The notes under the pieces: model-generated
Databases searched by the model: none
What the model was told of the DNA's origin: nothing
The model's input: the letters and a program-made list of their open reading frames with translations, nothing else
NCBI GenBank assembly: GCA_049515655.1
Contig: JBEKTW010000003.1
Span: forward strand, 62,001 to 126,000
Direction of reading: 5' to 3'
Source: JBEKTW01 sp049515655
Lineage (GTDB): Bacteria; Bacteroidota; Ignavibacteria; UBA10030; SZUA-254
Length of the DNA: 64,000 nucleotides
Shown: positions 23,552-36,297 of the stretch, one piece after another
Position numbering within the stretch: the stretch's first letter is position 1
Layout of the letters: every line of letters starts with the position of its first letter
Made by a program: the position numbers and the translations under genes

Positions 23552-26500
23552 ATGTCATCCTTTATCTATCGAATATCGACAAAGATTGGTTTCCTGTTCC
23601 TGCTGAGTTGTATCCTCCAGCAACCACAACTTTGCTCCCAAACAGAGAAGTTTTATGATTCCTGGCGCTGGGCTCACTTCACAACGGCGTCAGGCCTCCC
23701 GTCCGACCGCGTCTCGGATGTCGTCGAAACTCCCGGAGGCACAGTTTGGGCAATCACTCAATCCGGCATGGCATGGTTCAACGGATACTATTGGATCCCC
23801 ACAGACACAATGAATGGATTGACGGGGGGAAACCAGCCAGGTATCGTCGCCGGCGAAAACGACAGCCTCCTCGTCATCATTGAGGGTGATCTCTACTACG
23901 GCAGCAAGAATGGGTTCCGCTCAATTCCCTTCGTTGTGAATGGGCAGAACAAGAAGGTGGCAAGCGCCGCCTGCCTTCCAGGCGGAGGATTTCTCCTCTT
24001 GAGCGACCATAATTTCTACACCCTGTGCAACGGACTCATTCACGCCGCTGATTTCCCGCCGGGAACGCTACCACGGCGCGTGATCCGTATGTGGTCGACA
24101 AGAGGGCGTGGAATTTGGATAAACACCTTCGAGGGTCTGTACCGGTGGGAGCTGAACCGCTGGTCTGTCAAAATTCCCAGGTACACAATCCCTCTGAATA
24201 TCAGCCATGTAGCGGAAGATACGTCAGGCAATGGGATAGCTTGCATCATCGGTCCCGTCGAGGATGATGGAATATGGGAATGGAGCGCCAATACTGCCCC
24301 GACACACAACAAGACAGAGCGCGAGCATTTTATTCAAAGTCTCGATGTGGGACCTGAGAATGAGGCCATCATTGTTCAGGAGAATGGTGCAATTCGGATA
24401 CGCAAGGGTCCGGCCTGGACTTCTCTTCAGCCGCAACCGCCGCAGGTCAACAACATCCTGTTCGTCAAGTACCGCGATAACGGAGACCTCTGGGTCGGGA
24501 CGGAAAACGGGCTCTATTTACAAAGCCGCTCCTCCCAACGATGGACTATCTGGAAAAGCGAGACTTCGGAATCAAGAAATTTCATCAACGAACTACTGCA
24601 AACCCGGGACGGATCGGTGTGGATGGCCGCTGACGGAGGATTGGAAATTCGGAGACCGGACGGCCGCATCGAAGCGATCACCCGGATCGACGGTGTGAAT
24701 CTGACCGGTATCACTGGCCTTGGGGAAGACATCGACGGCAATATCTGGATTTCAAGCGGCTCGTTTCCAATCGGCGCGTATCGTTGGAACGGAACCGCCT
24801 GGAAACACTTCGGGGCGAGTGAAGGACTCACAGCGGACAACATTCACAAGATCAGGAAAGATCGGGAGGGCCGGCTCTGGTTCCTGGGGGTATCGAAACT
24901 ATTCTTCGGGGCAGAGCAAGGCATGAAGGAACCGGGTGCTTTTTTATATTCTCAGGGAAAGTTCACTCACTGGGGAACCGAGGAGGATCTCCTCGGTGGA
25001 CGCGTTTACGCTTTTGCAGAAGGACCAGATAGCGCGCTCTGGTTCGGTACGAACGGCGGCCTCAGTCGCTGGAAAACGGGAACGTGGACCCACTGGACGA
25101 CCAAACAGGGATTGAAGTCGGACCGGGTTTTTGCCCTCGCCGTCGATAACGAGAATAAAGTCTGGTTTGCGGACCAGAGCAATGGTCTGGGATGCCTCGA
25201 AAATGATCAGCCACACTACTTTACAACCTCGGATGGTCTAGTAAGTAATATCATCTGGGACATCCGCGTTGACTCGACGGGCAAACTCTGGATCGGCACG
25301 CACGGCGGACTGTCCAGCTACTTCAAGGGGACGTGGGCGACATTCGACGTGACCGTCGGATTAATTAATTCCCGGATCTGGCCCGTATTGCCGGTGAACG
25401 GCAGAGTCTTCGTAGGAACCACTGATGGTGTTGCTATCCTCAATCTCGAGGCCAGCAGCAGATTCAATCCACAGGTGGTACTGGCATCTCCCGTTGTTGA
25501 AAAAGGCACCGTGTTGCTTCGTTGGAACGCGTTTGCACATTGGGGTGAACTCTCGTATCAGGACATAGAAACCCGTTACCAACTCGACGACAGGGCATGG
25601 TCGCCATGGAGCAAAGAGCGGGAGAAAACACTTGGGAAGATGTCATCTGGCGAACACCATTTTCACGTTCAGGCAAAGGGACTGGCCGGAAATTATGACG
25701 AACATGGTCAAAGCATAGACTTCATTGTCGAGCCGCCCTTGTTTCTCCGTCCAGCATTTTACCTTCCACTCGGCGCTTCGGCCTTCGTGATCCTGGTCCT
25801 GTTGGGCGGAATGTTCATACGGAAGCAACACAGCACGGCTCTCCTGCGCGATAGCGAGGAGCGTTACAGGACGCTGGCTGAAGCTGCGCGCGATATGATC
25901 TTCATCCTCGACCCGGACAGGCACATTCAATATGTCAATAATGTCGCTTTGGAGCAGACCGGGCTCGCGAAAGAAGATATCATAGGCAAGAAACTCGATG
26001 AGATTTTCCCCGGTGAGCTCGGGACCACTGAGTGGATAAATTTTTCAAGAGTTTTCGAACGTGGAGAATCTTTTTATTCGGAAAATGAACTGAAAATCGC
26101 AAAGCAGAAAAGATGGATGGGAACGCAACTGGCTCCTATCCGTAACCGCGCGGGAGACGTGAGCGCGGTGCTGGGTATTTCCCGCGACATCACAAACCGT
26201 GTTCGTTCGGAGGAAGCACTGGTGCGGCTGAACAAAGCGGTCGAGGCATCGGGCGAAGTACTTTTCATGACCGACAAAGACGGAGTCATTACATTCGTTA
26301 ACCCGGAGTTCACACGTCTCTATGGTTACCAACCGGAGGAAGTAATCGGAGTAACGACCCCGCGTAAACTGAAATCAGGAGTATTGCCGCAGGAAACATA
26401 CATCGGGTTCTGGCAAACCCTTATGAACAGGCAGGTCGCCAAGTTGGAATTAGTCAATCGAACCAAAGACGGCCGCCTCATCAATGTTGAAGGGTCCGCC

Positions 26501-27562
26501 AATCCGATCCTCGATGCGCAGGGAAACATTACCGGGTTCCTTGCAGTCCAGCGTGACATTACCGCGCGTGTACAGGCAGAGCGGGAACTCAAGCTCATGG
26601 CGCAGACAATCGCTTCAGCGAGAGATTGCATTTCCATCACCGACATGGACGACAACATTCTCTATGTAAATGCTGCGTTTCTTGAAACCTATGGCTACGC
26701 AGAGGAGGAAGTGCTCGGGGAACAGATATCCCGAATCGCCAGGCCTTCCAGCGGCGTGGTCACATACCGCGGGATCCTTCCCGCCACTCTGTCCGGCGGC
26801 TGGCATGGCGAGATCCTCAACCACCGCAAAGATGGGAGGGAATTCCCGGTCGAACTCTGGACTTCACTCGTCAAGGATGACGCCGGGAATCCCGTCGCCC
26901 TTGTCGGTGTGGCTCGGGACATTACAGAACGCAAGCGGGCGGAAGACTCCTTGCGTCAATCAGAAGAGCGATTCCGTTCCCTTTTCGAAGAGTCAAAAGA
27001 CTGTGTCTTCGTTAACACCGTCAGCGGAAAAATTGTCGATATCAACCCTGCTGGCGTGGAGTTATTCGGCTATGCATCGAAGGACGAAATGCTCCGACTC
27101 GATATTGGGCTTGATATGTACCGGACCCCCTCTGACCGCCAAAACTTTCTCGAAGTAATTAAACGGCAGGGTTATGTACAGGATTACGAACTGCCTTTAA
27201 AAAGAAAGGACGGTTCAACAATAACGGTTCTGGAAACCGCAACCGCCGTGCGTGATGAGAAGGGAAATATCGTAGCCTACCGGGGAATCATCCGGGACAT
27301 CACGGAACGCAAACGCGCACAGGAAGAACGGGAGAAACTCATCCACGACCTGCAAGAAGCGTTTGCCCGCGTAAAACAACTCAGCGGCTTGCTCCCGATT
27401 TGCGCCTCGTGCAAAAAGATTCGCGATGACAAAGGATACTGGACGCAGGTCGAAAAATTCATCACGAGTCACTCAGAAGCAACATTCAGCCACGGCGTCT
27501 GCCCTGATTGTGCGCGCAAGCTTTATCCCGACATCTACAAAGACGCCAAGAATGATGGATAG
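23552..27562 (+). CDS. Large sensor: signal peptide, beta-propeller, Y_Y_Y, TM and four PAS domains with a CxxC tail
   Basis: A 1336-residue protein inserted between hypD and hypE. A signal peptide (about 1-30) leads into a long periplasmic two-component-regulator propeller of repeated W-F/T-x-G-L-S/P units (about 35-620). A Y_Y_Y-like sandwich follows (about 640-725), then one membrane helix near 735-757. Four PAS units begin near 763, 888, 1013 and 1131. The end carries C-A-S-C-K-K-I-R-D-D-K-G-Y-W near 1284 and C-P-D-C near 1320, a zinc- or cluster-like tail seen in other PAS proteins. No kinase, cyclase or DNA-binding output is present. The start at 23552 has a GAGAGGAC ribosome site and a clean signal peptide; 23513 is the alternative. 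Role in hydrogenase control is inferred from position. Confidence 0.88.
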   Translation: MSSFIYRISTKIGFLFLLSCILQQPQLCSQTEKFYDSWRWAHFTTASGLPSDRVSDVVETPGGTVWAITQSGMAWFNGYYWIPTDTMNGLTGGNQPGIVAGENDSLLVIIEGDLYYGSKNGFRSIPFVVNGQNKKVASAACLPGGGFLLLSDHNFYTLCNGLIHAADFPPGTLPRRVIRMWSTRGRGIWINTFEGLYRWELNRWSVKIPRYTIPLNISHVAEDTSGNGIACIIGPVEDDGIWEWSANTAPTHNKTEREHFIQSLDVGPENEAIIVQENGAIRIRKGPAWTSLQPQPPQVNNILFVKYRDNGDLWVGTENGLYLQSRSSQRWTIWKSETSESRNFINELLQTRDGSVWMAADGGLEIRRPDGRIEAITRIDGVNLTGITGLGEDIDGNIWISSGSFPIGAYRWNGTAWKHFGASEGLTADNIHKIRKDREGRLWFLGVSKLFFGAEQGMKEPGAFLYSQGKFTHWGTEEDLLGGRVYAFAEGPDSALWFGTNGGLSRWKTGTWTHWTTKQGLKSDRVFALAVDNENKVWFADQSNGLGCLENDQPHYFTTSDGLVSNIIWDIRVDSTGKLWIGTHGGLSSYFKGTWATFDVTVGLINSRIWPVLPVNGRVFVGTTDGVAILNLEASSRFNPQVVLASPVVEKGTVLLRWNAFAHWGELSYQDIETRYQLDDRAWSPWSKEREKTLGKMSSGEHHFHVQAKGLAGNYDEHGQSIDFIVEPPLFLRPAFYLPLGASAFVILVLLGGMFIRKQHSTALLRDSEERYRTLAEAARDMIFILDPDRHIQYVNNVALEQTGLAKEDIIGKKLDEIFPGELGTTEWINFSRVFERGESFYSENELKIAKQKRWMGTQLAPIRNRAGDVSAVLGISRDITNRVRSEEALVRLNKAVEASGEVLFMTDKDGVITFVNPEFTRLYGYQPEEVIGVTTPRKLKSGVLPQETYIGFWQTLMNRQVAKLELVNRTKDGRLINVEGSANPILDAQGNITGFLAVQRDITARVQAERELKLMAQTIASARDCISITDMDDNILYVNAAFLETYGYAEEEVLGEQISRIARPSSGVVTYRGILPATLSGGWHGEILNHRKDGREFPVELWTSLVKDDAGNPVALVGVARDITERKRAEDSLRQSEERFRSLFEESKDCVFVNTVSGKIVDINPAGVELFGYASKDEMLRLDIGLDMYRTPSDRQNFLEVIKRQGYVQDYELPLKRKDGSTITVLETATAVRDEKGNIVAYRGIIRDITERKRAQEEREKLIHDLQEAFARVKQLSGLLPICASCKKIRDDKGYWTQVEKFITSHSEATFSHGVCPDCARKLYPDIYKDAKNDG

Positions 27563-27728
27563 AATACAGCGTATACTGTTCCTTATCACGGCCACAGAGA
27601 GGATTTTTGGCCACCGCGCCCACAAGGTGCTGGGTCGATTGATCGACATTCTTATTCCACAACGTCTTGCCGCAAGTCATCGGCAACACGTTCAGGACTT
27701 CGAAGACATTCAGGAGATGAACGTATGA
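27552..27728 (+). CDS. Small coupled ORF between the PAS sensor and hypE
   Basis: 58 residues, M-M-D-R-I-Q-R-I-L-F to D-I-Q-E-M-N-V, with an amphipathic, Arg/His-rich middle and no known family that I recognise. It overlaps the end of the sensor gene by 11 bp, and its TGA overlaps the hypE ATG (ATGA). That arrangement fills an otherwise empty gap and argues that it is translated, at least to couple hypE. The protein itself might be unimportant. Confidence 0.5.
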   Translation: MMDRIQRILFLITATERIFGHRAHKVLGRLIDILIPQRLAASHRQHVQDFEDIQEMNV

Positions 27729-28792
27729 GTACGGTGTCAGGCCTCGATAGCAATGGTGGATTGTTGTGTCCGATGCCCATCCAGCATTATCAGAAAGTTC
27801 TTCTTGCTCATGGCGGCGGCGGGAAGCTCACCCAGCAGTTGATTCAAGAACTGTTCGTATCCCAGTTTCGAAACGAATACCTTGAGCAACTCCATGACGG
27901 GGCAATTGTCCCGGTCAAGGGAGGGCGCCTCGCCTTCACCACAGACTCGTATGTTGTGAATCCTATTTTCTTCCCCGGCGGCGACATCGGACGGCTTGCG
28001 GTGAATGGTACGGTAAACGACCTTGCGATGTGCGGATCTGTTCCCTTGTATCTTTCAGCCGCGCTGATCATTGAAGAGGGACTTCCCATCGAGGATCTCT
28101 GGCGCATAGTGCTCTCGATGCAGAGAGCAGCAAGAAATGCGAACGTGAAAATTGTCACCGGAGACACGAAGGTCGTAGATCGTGGGAAAGGAGACAAGGT
28201 TTTCATCAACACTTCGGGGATCGGGATGATCGAACCCGACGTCACCATCAACCCGAAACGTGCAGCGGCCGGCGATACGATTATCCTCAGCGGACCGATT
28301 GCGGAACATGGTATAGCCATCATGTCCGTTCGGGAAGGATTGGAGTTTGAAACGAAAATTGAAAGTGACACCGCGCCGCTCCATCGGCTCGTCGCACAGA
28401 TGCTGTCAGCGAGCAAAAACATTCACGTGCTTCGCGACCCAACGCGCGGAGGCATCGCAAGCGCCCTCAATGAGATTGCCGGCCAGGCACGGGTCGGGAT
28501 CTCAATCACGGAAAACACAATACCGATAGACGAATCCGTCAAGGGTGGTTGTGAAATCCTCGGCCTTGATCCGCTCTATGTAGCCAACGAAGGGAAACTG
28601 CTCGCGTTTGTTCCTGCAGATGAAACGCAGAAAGTCCTGGAAGCAATGAGGACGCATGCCCTCGGTCGTGAAGCGACCATCATCGGCCGGGTGGTCGCCG
28701 ATCATCCCGGCATCGTCATCATGGAAACCAGAATTGGCGGCCATCGTATTGTGGACATGCTGTCGGGTGAGCAGCTTCCACGCATCTGCTGA
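27725..28792 (+). CDS. hypE: Hydrogenase maturation protein HypE
   Basis: A 355-residue PurM-like ATPase that dehydrates the carbamoyl group on its own C-terminal cysteine to cyanide. It ends in the diagnostic P-R-I-C. The N-terminal region has A-H-G-G-G-G-K near residue 28 and the ATP-site D-P-T-R-G-G-I-A near 237. It closes the maturation operon. The roughly 20 N-terminal residues before the family start are unusual, and M17 is an alternative start. Confidence 0.95.
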   Translation: MSTVSGLDSNGGLLCPMPIQHYQKVLLAHGGGGKLTQQLIQELFVSQFRNEYLEQLHDGAIVPVKGGRLAFTTDSYVVNPIFFPGGDIGRLAVNGTVNDLAMCGSVPLYLSAALIIEEGLPIEDLWRIVLSMQRAARNANVKIVTGDTKVVDRGKGDKVFINTSGIGMIEPDVTINPKRAAAGDTIILSGPIAEHGIAIMSVREGLEFETKIESDTAPLHRLVAQMLSASKNIHVLRDPTRGGIASALNEIAGQARVGISITENTIPIDESVKGGCEILGLDPLYVANEGKLLAFVPADETQKVLEAMRTHALGREATIIGRVVADHPGIVIMETRIGGHRIVDMLSGEQLPRIC

Positions 28793-29046
28793 AACCGTCT
28801 TGGCTTGCCCGATTCAGGCTGGATCCATTTGCCGAAAAATGGTCGGATGGAGGTCTCCTTTTCAGCCGAGTTTTTTACCTTTCAAGTCTGCAAAAATCGT
28901 CTTCCCCGCTCTCAAATCTGATAAGGAAGCCCCCCTTTTTTACCAAAATCTATGAATTCTCGAGGCATTTTCCGCCAATGAAGTGGAATGATTGTTGCAC
29001 TGAGAAACCTCGAATATCACATTATCCACAAGAGATTTTGACGACC

Positions 29047-32694
<3,648 letters not shown>

Positions 32695-32776
32695 GAAACC
32701 GAAAAAGGAAGCTCAGGACGGCGACGACGACCACGCCTCGTAACCGTTTCGCAGAACCCAAACAAAAGGAATCACA

Positions 32777-33775
32777 ATGGATCTCTCAACCACCTATCTC
32801 GGACTCAAACTGAACAATCCGATCGTCCCTTCTGCCGGGCCGCTCTCGTACACACTCGACGGCATGAAACGTCTCGAGGATGCGGGCGCCTCCGCCGTCG
32901 TCATGTATTCTTTGTTTGAGGAACAGATCGCGCACGAGGCGTCAGAACTTCAACATTACCTTTCATACGGGACGGAGAGTTTTGCCGAATCACTGACGTA
33001 TTTCCCGGACCTCCAGCAGTACAATCTGGGGCCCGAGGAGTACGTCGAGTTGGTCCATAAAGCAAAACACTCTCTGAGGATCCCCGTCATTGGAAGCCTC
33101 AATGGAATCTCCGTCGGCGGGTGGATAAATTATGCAAAGAAAATTGAGGAGGCGGGCGCGGATGCCTTGGAACTGAATGTCTATTACATTCCCACCGACC
33201 CGCTCCTTTCCGGCACGGAGGTGGAAGACCGCTATCTGGAAGCCCTCCTTACAGTGAAGCGAACCGTGCGCATTCCTGTCGCGATGAAACTAAGCCCGTT
33301 CTTCAGTTCATTCGCAAACATGGCGAAACGCCTGGATAGCGCAGGTGCGGATGGCCTCGTCTTGTTTAATCGCTTTTACCAGCCCGATATCGACCTTGAA
33401 AATTTGGAGGTCACTCCGAATGTTATCCTGAGCTCGCCGCAAGCATTACGAATTCCGCTTCGCTGGATTGCTATTCTTCGCGGTAGGATCAAGGCAAGTC
33501 TTGCAGCGACGAGCGGTATCCATACCGTGCAGGATGTGTTGAAGATGTTGATGGTCGGGGCGGACGTGACAATGATGTGTTCTGCGTTGCTGAAAAACGG
33601 CCCCCAACATATCAAGCAGGTACTAAAGGACTTGGAACAATGGATGGTGGAACGGGAGTACGTATCCGTCCAGCAAATGAAGGGCAGCCTGAGCCAAAAA
33701 TCGGTGGCTGACCCATCGGCTTTTGAGCGAGCCAATTATATGAAATCACTCAATACCTACCGAATGGCCAAGTAG
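32777..33775 (+). CDS. Dihydroorotate dehydrogenase-like flavoprotein next to PFOR
   Basis: A 332-residue FMN-type TIM barrel of the PyrD-like group often found beside nifJ. Recognisable parts are L-N-N-P-I-V-P-S-A-G (near residue 13), G-S-L-N-G near 111, the phosphate-binding segments A-A-T-S-G-I-H near 249 and M-V-G-A-D near 263. The true PyrD active-site loop is not obvious, so it is unlikely to be the pyrimidine enzyme. ATG 32777 follows AAAGGAA. The substrate is unknown; partnership with PFOR is an inference from conserved linkage. Confidence 0.85.
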   Translation: MDLSTTYLGLKLNNPIVPSAGPLSYTLDGMKRLEDAGASAVVMYSLFEEQIAHEASELQHYLSYGTESFAESLTYFPDLQQYNLGPEEYVELVHKAKHSLRIPVIGSLNGISVGGWINYAKKIEEAGADALELNVYYIPTDPLLSGTEVEDRYLEALLTVKRTVRIPVAMKLSPFFSSFANMAKRLDSAGADGLVLFNRFYQPDIDLENLEVTPNVILSSPQALRIPLRWIAILRGRIKASLAATSGIHTVQDVLKMLMVGADVTMMCSALLKNGPQHIKQVLKDLEQWMVEREYVSVQQMKGSLSQKSVADPSAFERANYMKSLNTYRMAK

Positions 33776-33863
33776 TTACCTGGATTTGGTGCCTCATTTC
33801 TTCATCGGTCGATGGCTCAACACGTCATTGACTCAATAGCCCGATTCTTTCCTGTTTGAATTC

Positions 33864-33965
33864 TCAACAATCTATGTTGAAATTTTCAGCATCAACCAAC
33901 TCCTTGATGGCGAAAAGATTGACACTCTTGTTTGATAATTCACTCGATCATTGTTGATTATTTCA
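33864..33965. promoter_or_regulatory. Cluster of TCAA/TTGA inverted repeats upstream of the GcvH-like/HybAB operon
   Basis: TCAACA-N5-TGTTGA (33864-33880) and CATCAA-N8-TTGATG (33890-33909) are perfect inverted repeats. ATCA-N4-TGAT occurs near 33955. Such a cluster 100-250 bp before the operon is where enhancer sites for an NtrC-type regulator would lie. The remaining bases of 33776-34127 show no gene. Confidence 0.4.
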
Positions 33966-34069
33966 TCGTCGTCATACCTTGCCCAGGTGCCGACGAGCAA
34001 GCCACTCTTCTAACTCATTCTCCCACAAGAGGTTACCATGGTGATTTATTCTTCACATGCCATGATCTC

Positions 34070-34085
34070 TGGCATACAATTCCCA
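34070..34085 (+). promoter_or_regulatory. Weak sigma54-like promoter before the GcvH-like/HybAB operon
   Basis: TGGCATACAATTCCC has a good -24 element (TGGCA) but the -12 GC is replaced by CC. It is well placed, about 40 bp upstream of the first start codon, and similar to the better site at 38391. Confidence 0.3.
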
Positions 34086-34127
34086 TGTAGAAGAAGCAAG
34101 GATGTAACATGATATCTGGCACATGAA

Positions 34128-34820
34128 ATGGTCGTCTTTCTTGCGATATTGACAATCTCCATTCTAGTCATCATTGACTGGATTCGACTCAAAAAACGGA
34201 AAGCCGTCCTCACCGATCAGCCAATCCCCACATTTCGCGGTGATCTTCAGTCCAGAGTATTCGACCGATATTTTCATCCGGGTCACTGCTGGATCATGGC
34301 CCGAGACAGGGATGCGGTGACCGCCGGTGTTGATGATCTTGCACAAAGGTTGATCGGTCAACTTGACGCTGTTGAGATCCCTCCCGCGGGATCATTTATC
34401 AAGCAAGGAACGCCATTCATCACCCTTCGCCGGGGCAGAAAATCCCTCACGCAGGTCGCACCGCTCACCGGAACGATAGAGAAGGTCAACGAGAAGCTCG
34501 TTTCTTCGCCCCGCCTCGTCAATCATTCACCCTACAACCAGGGATGGGTTGCAGTAATCAAACCGGCTAACTTCCAACTTGAAGTACGCAACCTTCTGAA
34601 AGGCCTTGTCGCCGAGCGCTGGGAGGAAACAGTTCGGATGCAGTTGTTCCGTTGGTTTACGCCAACGCTCGGAACTGTTTTGCAGGACGGAGGGAAATTC
34701 GCAGACAACATCAGCGATGCGCTGAGCGACGAAGAATGGGCACGGCTAACGCATGAGTTTTTCCCAAGTGTACCAAACAATGCACATTCCAATGAATCAG
34801 ACAAAGGAGTACTATCATGA
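34128..34820 (+). CDS. Membrane-anchored GcvH-like protein 1 (lipoyl lysine replaced)
   Basis: A 230-residue protein: an N-terminal membrane helix (residues 1-18) followed by basic residues, so the rest is probably cytoplasmic, then a glycine-cleavage H-protein-like barrel (about 45-150) and a helical C-terminal extension. Lining up P-L-T-G-T-I-E-K-V-N with A-P-I-S-G-E-I-V-E-V-N of GcvH puts R104 where GcvH has its lipoylated lysine; K105 is next to it. The stop overlaps the next ATG. No glycine-cleavage genes are nearby, so a role in glycine catabolism is unlikely. Confidence 0.82.
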   Translation: MVVFLAILTISILVIIDWIRLKKRKAVLTDQPIPTFRGDLQSRVFDRYFHPGHCWIMARDRDAVTAGVDDLAQRLIGQLDAVEIPPAGSFIKQGTPFITLRRGRKSLTQVAPLTGTIEKVNEKLVSSPRLVNHSPYNQGWVAVIKPANFQLEVRNLLKGLVAERWEETVRMQLFRWFTPTLGTVLQDGGKFADNISDALSDEEWARLTHEFFPSVPNNAHSNESDKGVLS

Positions 34821-35482
34821 CAGTTCTTTTTGTCGTCGGAACAATTGTTTTCTTTTTCGTTATCGATTTCGCCGTTCGGAAACTCAGGGGAGAATCATTG
34901 TTGCCCGCGGTGAGGCCTGCTCAGATCCCGCACTATCCGGTTCGAATCCCTGAGGGAATCTTTTTCGCGAAATCTCATACCTGGATCAGTCTTTTCCCAT
35001 CCGGGAAAATTCGCCTCGGGGTTGACGATTTCGTCGGTCGTCTCCTGAAAACACCGGAGGTGATATTCTTGAGAAAGCCCGGTGATTCGGTAAAAAAAGG
35101 CGACCCCCTGATGCAGCTGAAGTCGGCAAAGCATGTCCTTACCATTTCGTCCCCACTCGACGGCGATGTGCTCGAAGCGAACGAAGAGCTTGCAGATCAT
35201 TCGGAACTTCTGCAGCAGAGTCTGTTCGACAACGGCTGGGGATACGTCATTAAACCCAAGCGGTCCACCGAAGTAAAGGAAATGTTACTCGGCAATGAAG
35301 CGCGTACCTGGATCCGGAATGAATTCAGACGGCTCCGTGAGCTGCTCATTGCGCTTGCGACCCCGGGTACCGTAGAGCCGGCGTTCCTGCAGGATGGCGG
35401 GCTCCCGACTGTCGGTGTCCTGGACAACATGGACGACGAAGCTTGGCAGACGGTTGAACACGAATTTCTTGAAATTCAATAA
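34817..35482 (+). CDS. Membrane-anchored GcvH-like protein 2 (lipoyl lysine kept)
   Basis: A 221-residue paralog of the preceding gene. A membrane helix at 3-19 ends in R-K-L-R, so the barrel should face the cytoplasm. The GcvH-like barrel runs about 45-155. L-K-S-A-K-H-V-L-T-I-S-S-P aligns without gaps with the lipoylation segment of GcvH and puts K105 at the modified position, so this is the one copy that could carry lipoate. The helical tail contains F-L-Q-D-G-G-L, like the L-Q-D-G-G-K of protein 1. It overlaps protein 1 by ATGA and is followed 17 bp on by the ferredoxin gene. Confidence 0.84.
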   Translation: MTVLFVVGTIVFFFVIDFAVRKLRGESLLPAVRPAQIPHYPVRIPEGIFFAKSHTWISLFPSGKIRLGVDDFVGRLLKTPEVIFLRKPGDSVKKGDPLMQLKSAKHVLTISSPLDGDVLEANEELADHSELLQQSLFDNGWGYVIKPKRSTEVKEMLLGNEARTWIRNEFRRLRELLIALATPGTVEPAFLQDGGLPTVGVLDNMDDEAWQTVEHEFLEIQ

Positions 35483-35499
35483 CACGCAGCGAGACATCG

Positions 35500-36285
35500 A
35501 TGTTGAAGAAAAAGGCCTTGTTGATCGATACGACTCTTTGCATCGGATGCAATTCCTGTCAGGATGCGTGCAAGAAAGAGTTCAATCTCCCCGGCGGCCA
35601 GGAAAAAAAGCTCTCTGCCACCGCCTACACTGCACTCGAAGAATTCGACGGTACCTACGTCCGGCGGATGTGCCAGCATTGCAACGACCCGACGTGCGCC
35701 TCCGTGTGCCCGGTCGGCGCGTTCACTAAGACACCCGAAGGGCCGGTGCTCTATGATGAAGCAAAATGCATCGGCTGCCGCTACTGCATCCAGGCATGCC
35801 CGTTCCAGGTGCCAAGGTACGAATGGGGGAGCAATTACCCTCGCGTTCAAAAATGCCGTTTCTGTTATGACCGCATCAAACAGGGACTGCAAACCGCGTG
35901 CGCTGAAGCCTGCCCGACGGGCGCAACAAAGTTCGGCGACCGCGACGACCTGATACGGGAGGCGTACGAGAGAATCAAAGCGGAACCGGGAAAATATGTC
36001 GACCGCGTTTATGGAATTGAGCAGGTCGGCGGGACGTCAATCCTCTATTTGTCAAGCGTCCCGTTCGAACAACTCGGATTCAAGACACAACTCGAAAGTA
36101 CTGCGCTCCCGATGCTCACATGGAACGCCCTCTCAAAAATTCCGTCCGTTGTCACAGTCGGCGGAGTGTTTCTGTACGGCATCTGGTGGATAACCAACCG
36201 CCGGAAAGAAGTGCAGGACTATGAAAAGAAACTCCACGACCGGCAACACGAGTGCGACGGAGAAAAAATCGACAATGAAAGATGA
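35500..36285 (+). CDS. HybA-like 4Fe-4S ferredoxin with C-terminal membrane helix
   Basis: A 261-residue protein with four cysteine clusters of the HybA/DmsB/NrfC kind: C-I-G-C-N-S-C-Q-D-A-C (near residue 14), C-Q-H-C-N-D-P-T-C-A-S-V-C-P (near 57), C-I-G-C-R-Y-C-I-Q-A-C-P (near 91), and C-R-F-C ... C-A-E-A-C-P near 119-145. A hydrophobic helix near residues 213-230 anchors the end. HybA proteins normally have a Tat leader, and none is present here. Yet the basic residues after the helix would predict the ferredoxin domain outside, so the topology is odd. It should pass electrons to or from the adjacent HybB-like protein. No catalytic partner is next to it. Confidence 0.88.
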   Translation: MLKKKALLIDTTLCIGCNSCQDACKKEFNLPGGQEKKLSATAYTALEEFDGTYVRRMCQHCNDPTCASVCPVGAFTKTPEGPVLYDEAKCIGCRYCIQACPFQVPRYEWGSNYPRVQKCRFCYDRIKQGLQTACAEACPTGATKFGDRDDLIREAYERIKAEPGKYVDRVYGIEQVGGTSILYLSSVPFEQLGFKTQLESTALPMLTWNALSKIPSVVTVGGVFLYGIWWITNRRKEVQDYEKKLHDRQHECDGEKIDNER

Positions 36286-36297
36286 CATTGGCCGGCT

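Noticed and set aside
34107..34124. Five-codon leader ORF (MISGT) before the first GcvH-like gene
   Set aside because: It has a ribosome-site-like AAGGA, but no regulatory codon pattern or alternative hairpins, so a leader-peptide role is not supported.
34939..34955. GGTTCGAATCC, resembling a tRNA T-arm
   Set aside because: It lies inside a well-supported GcvH-like gene and no acceptor stem or anticodon arm surrounds it.
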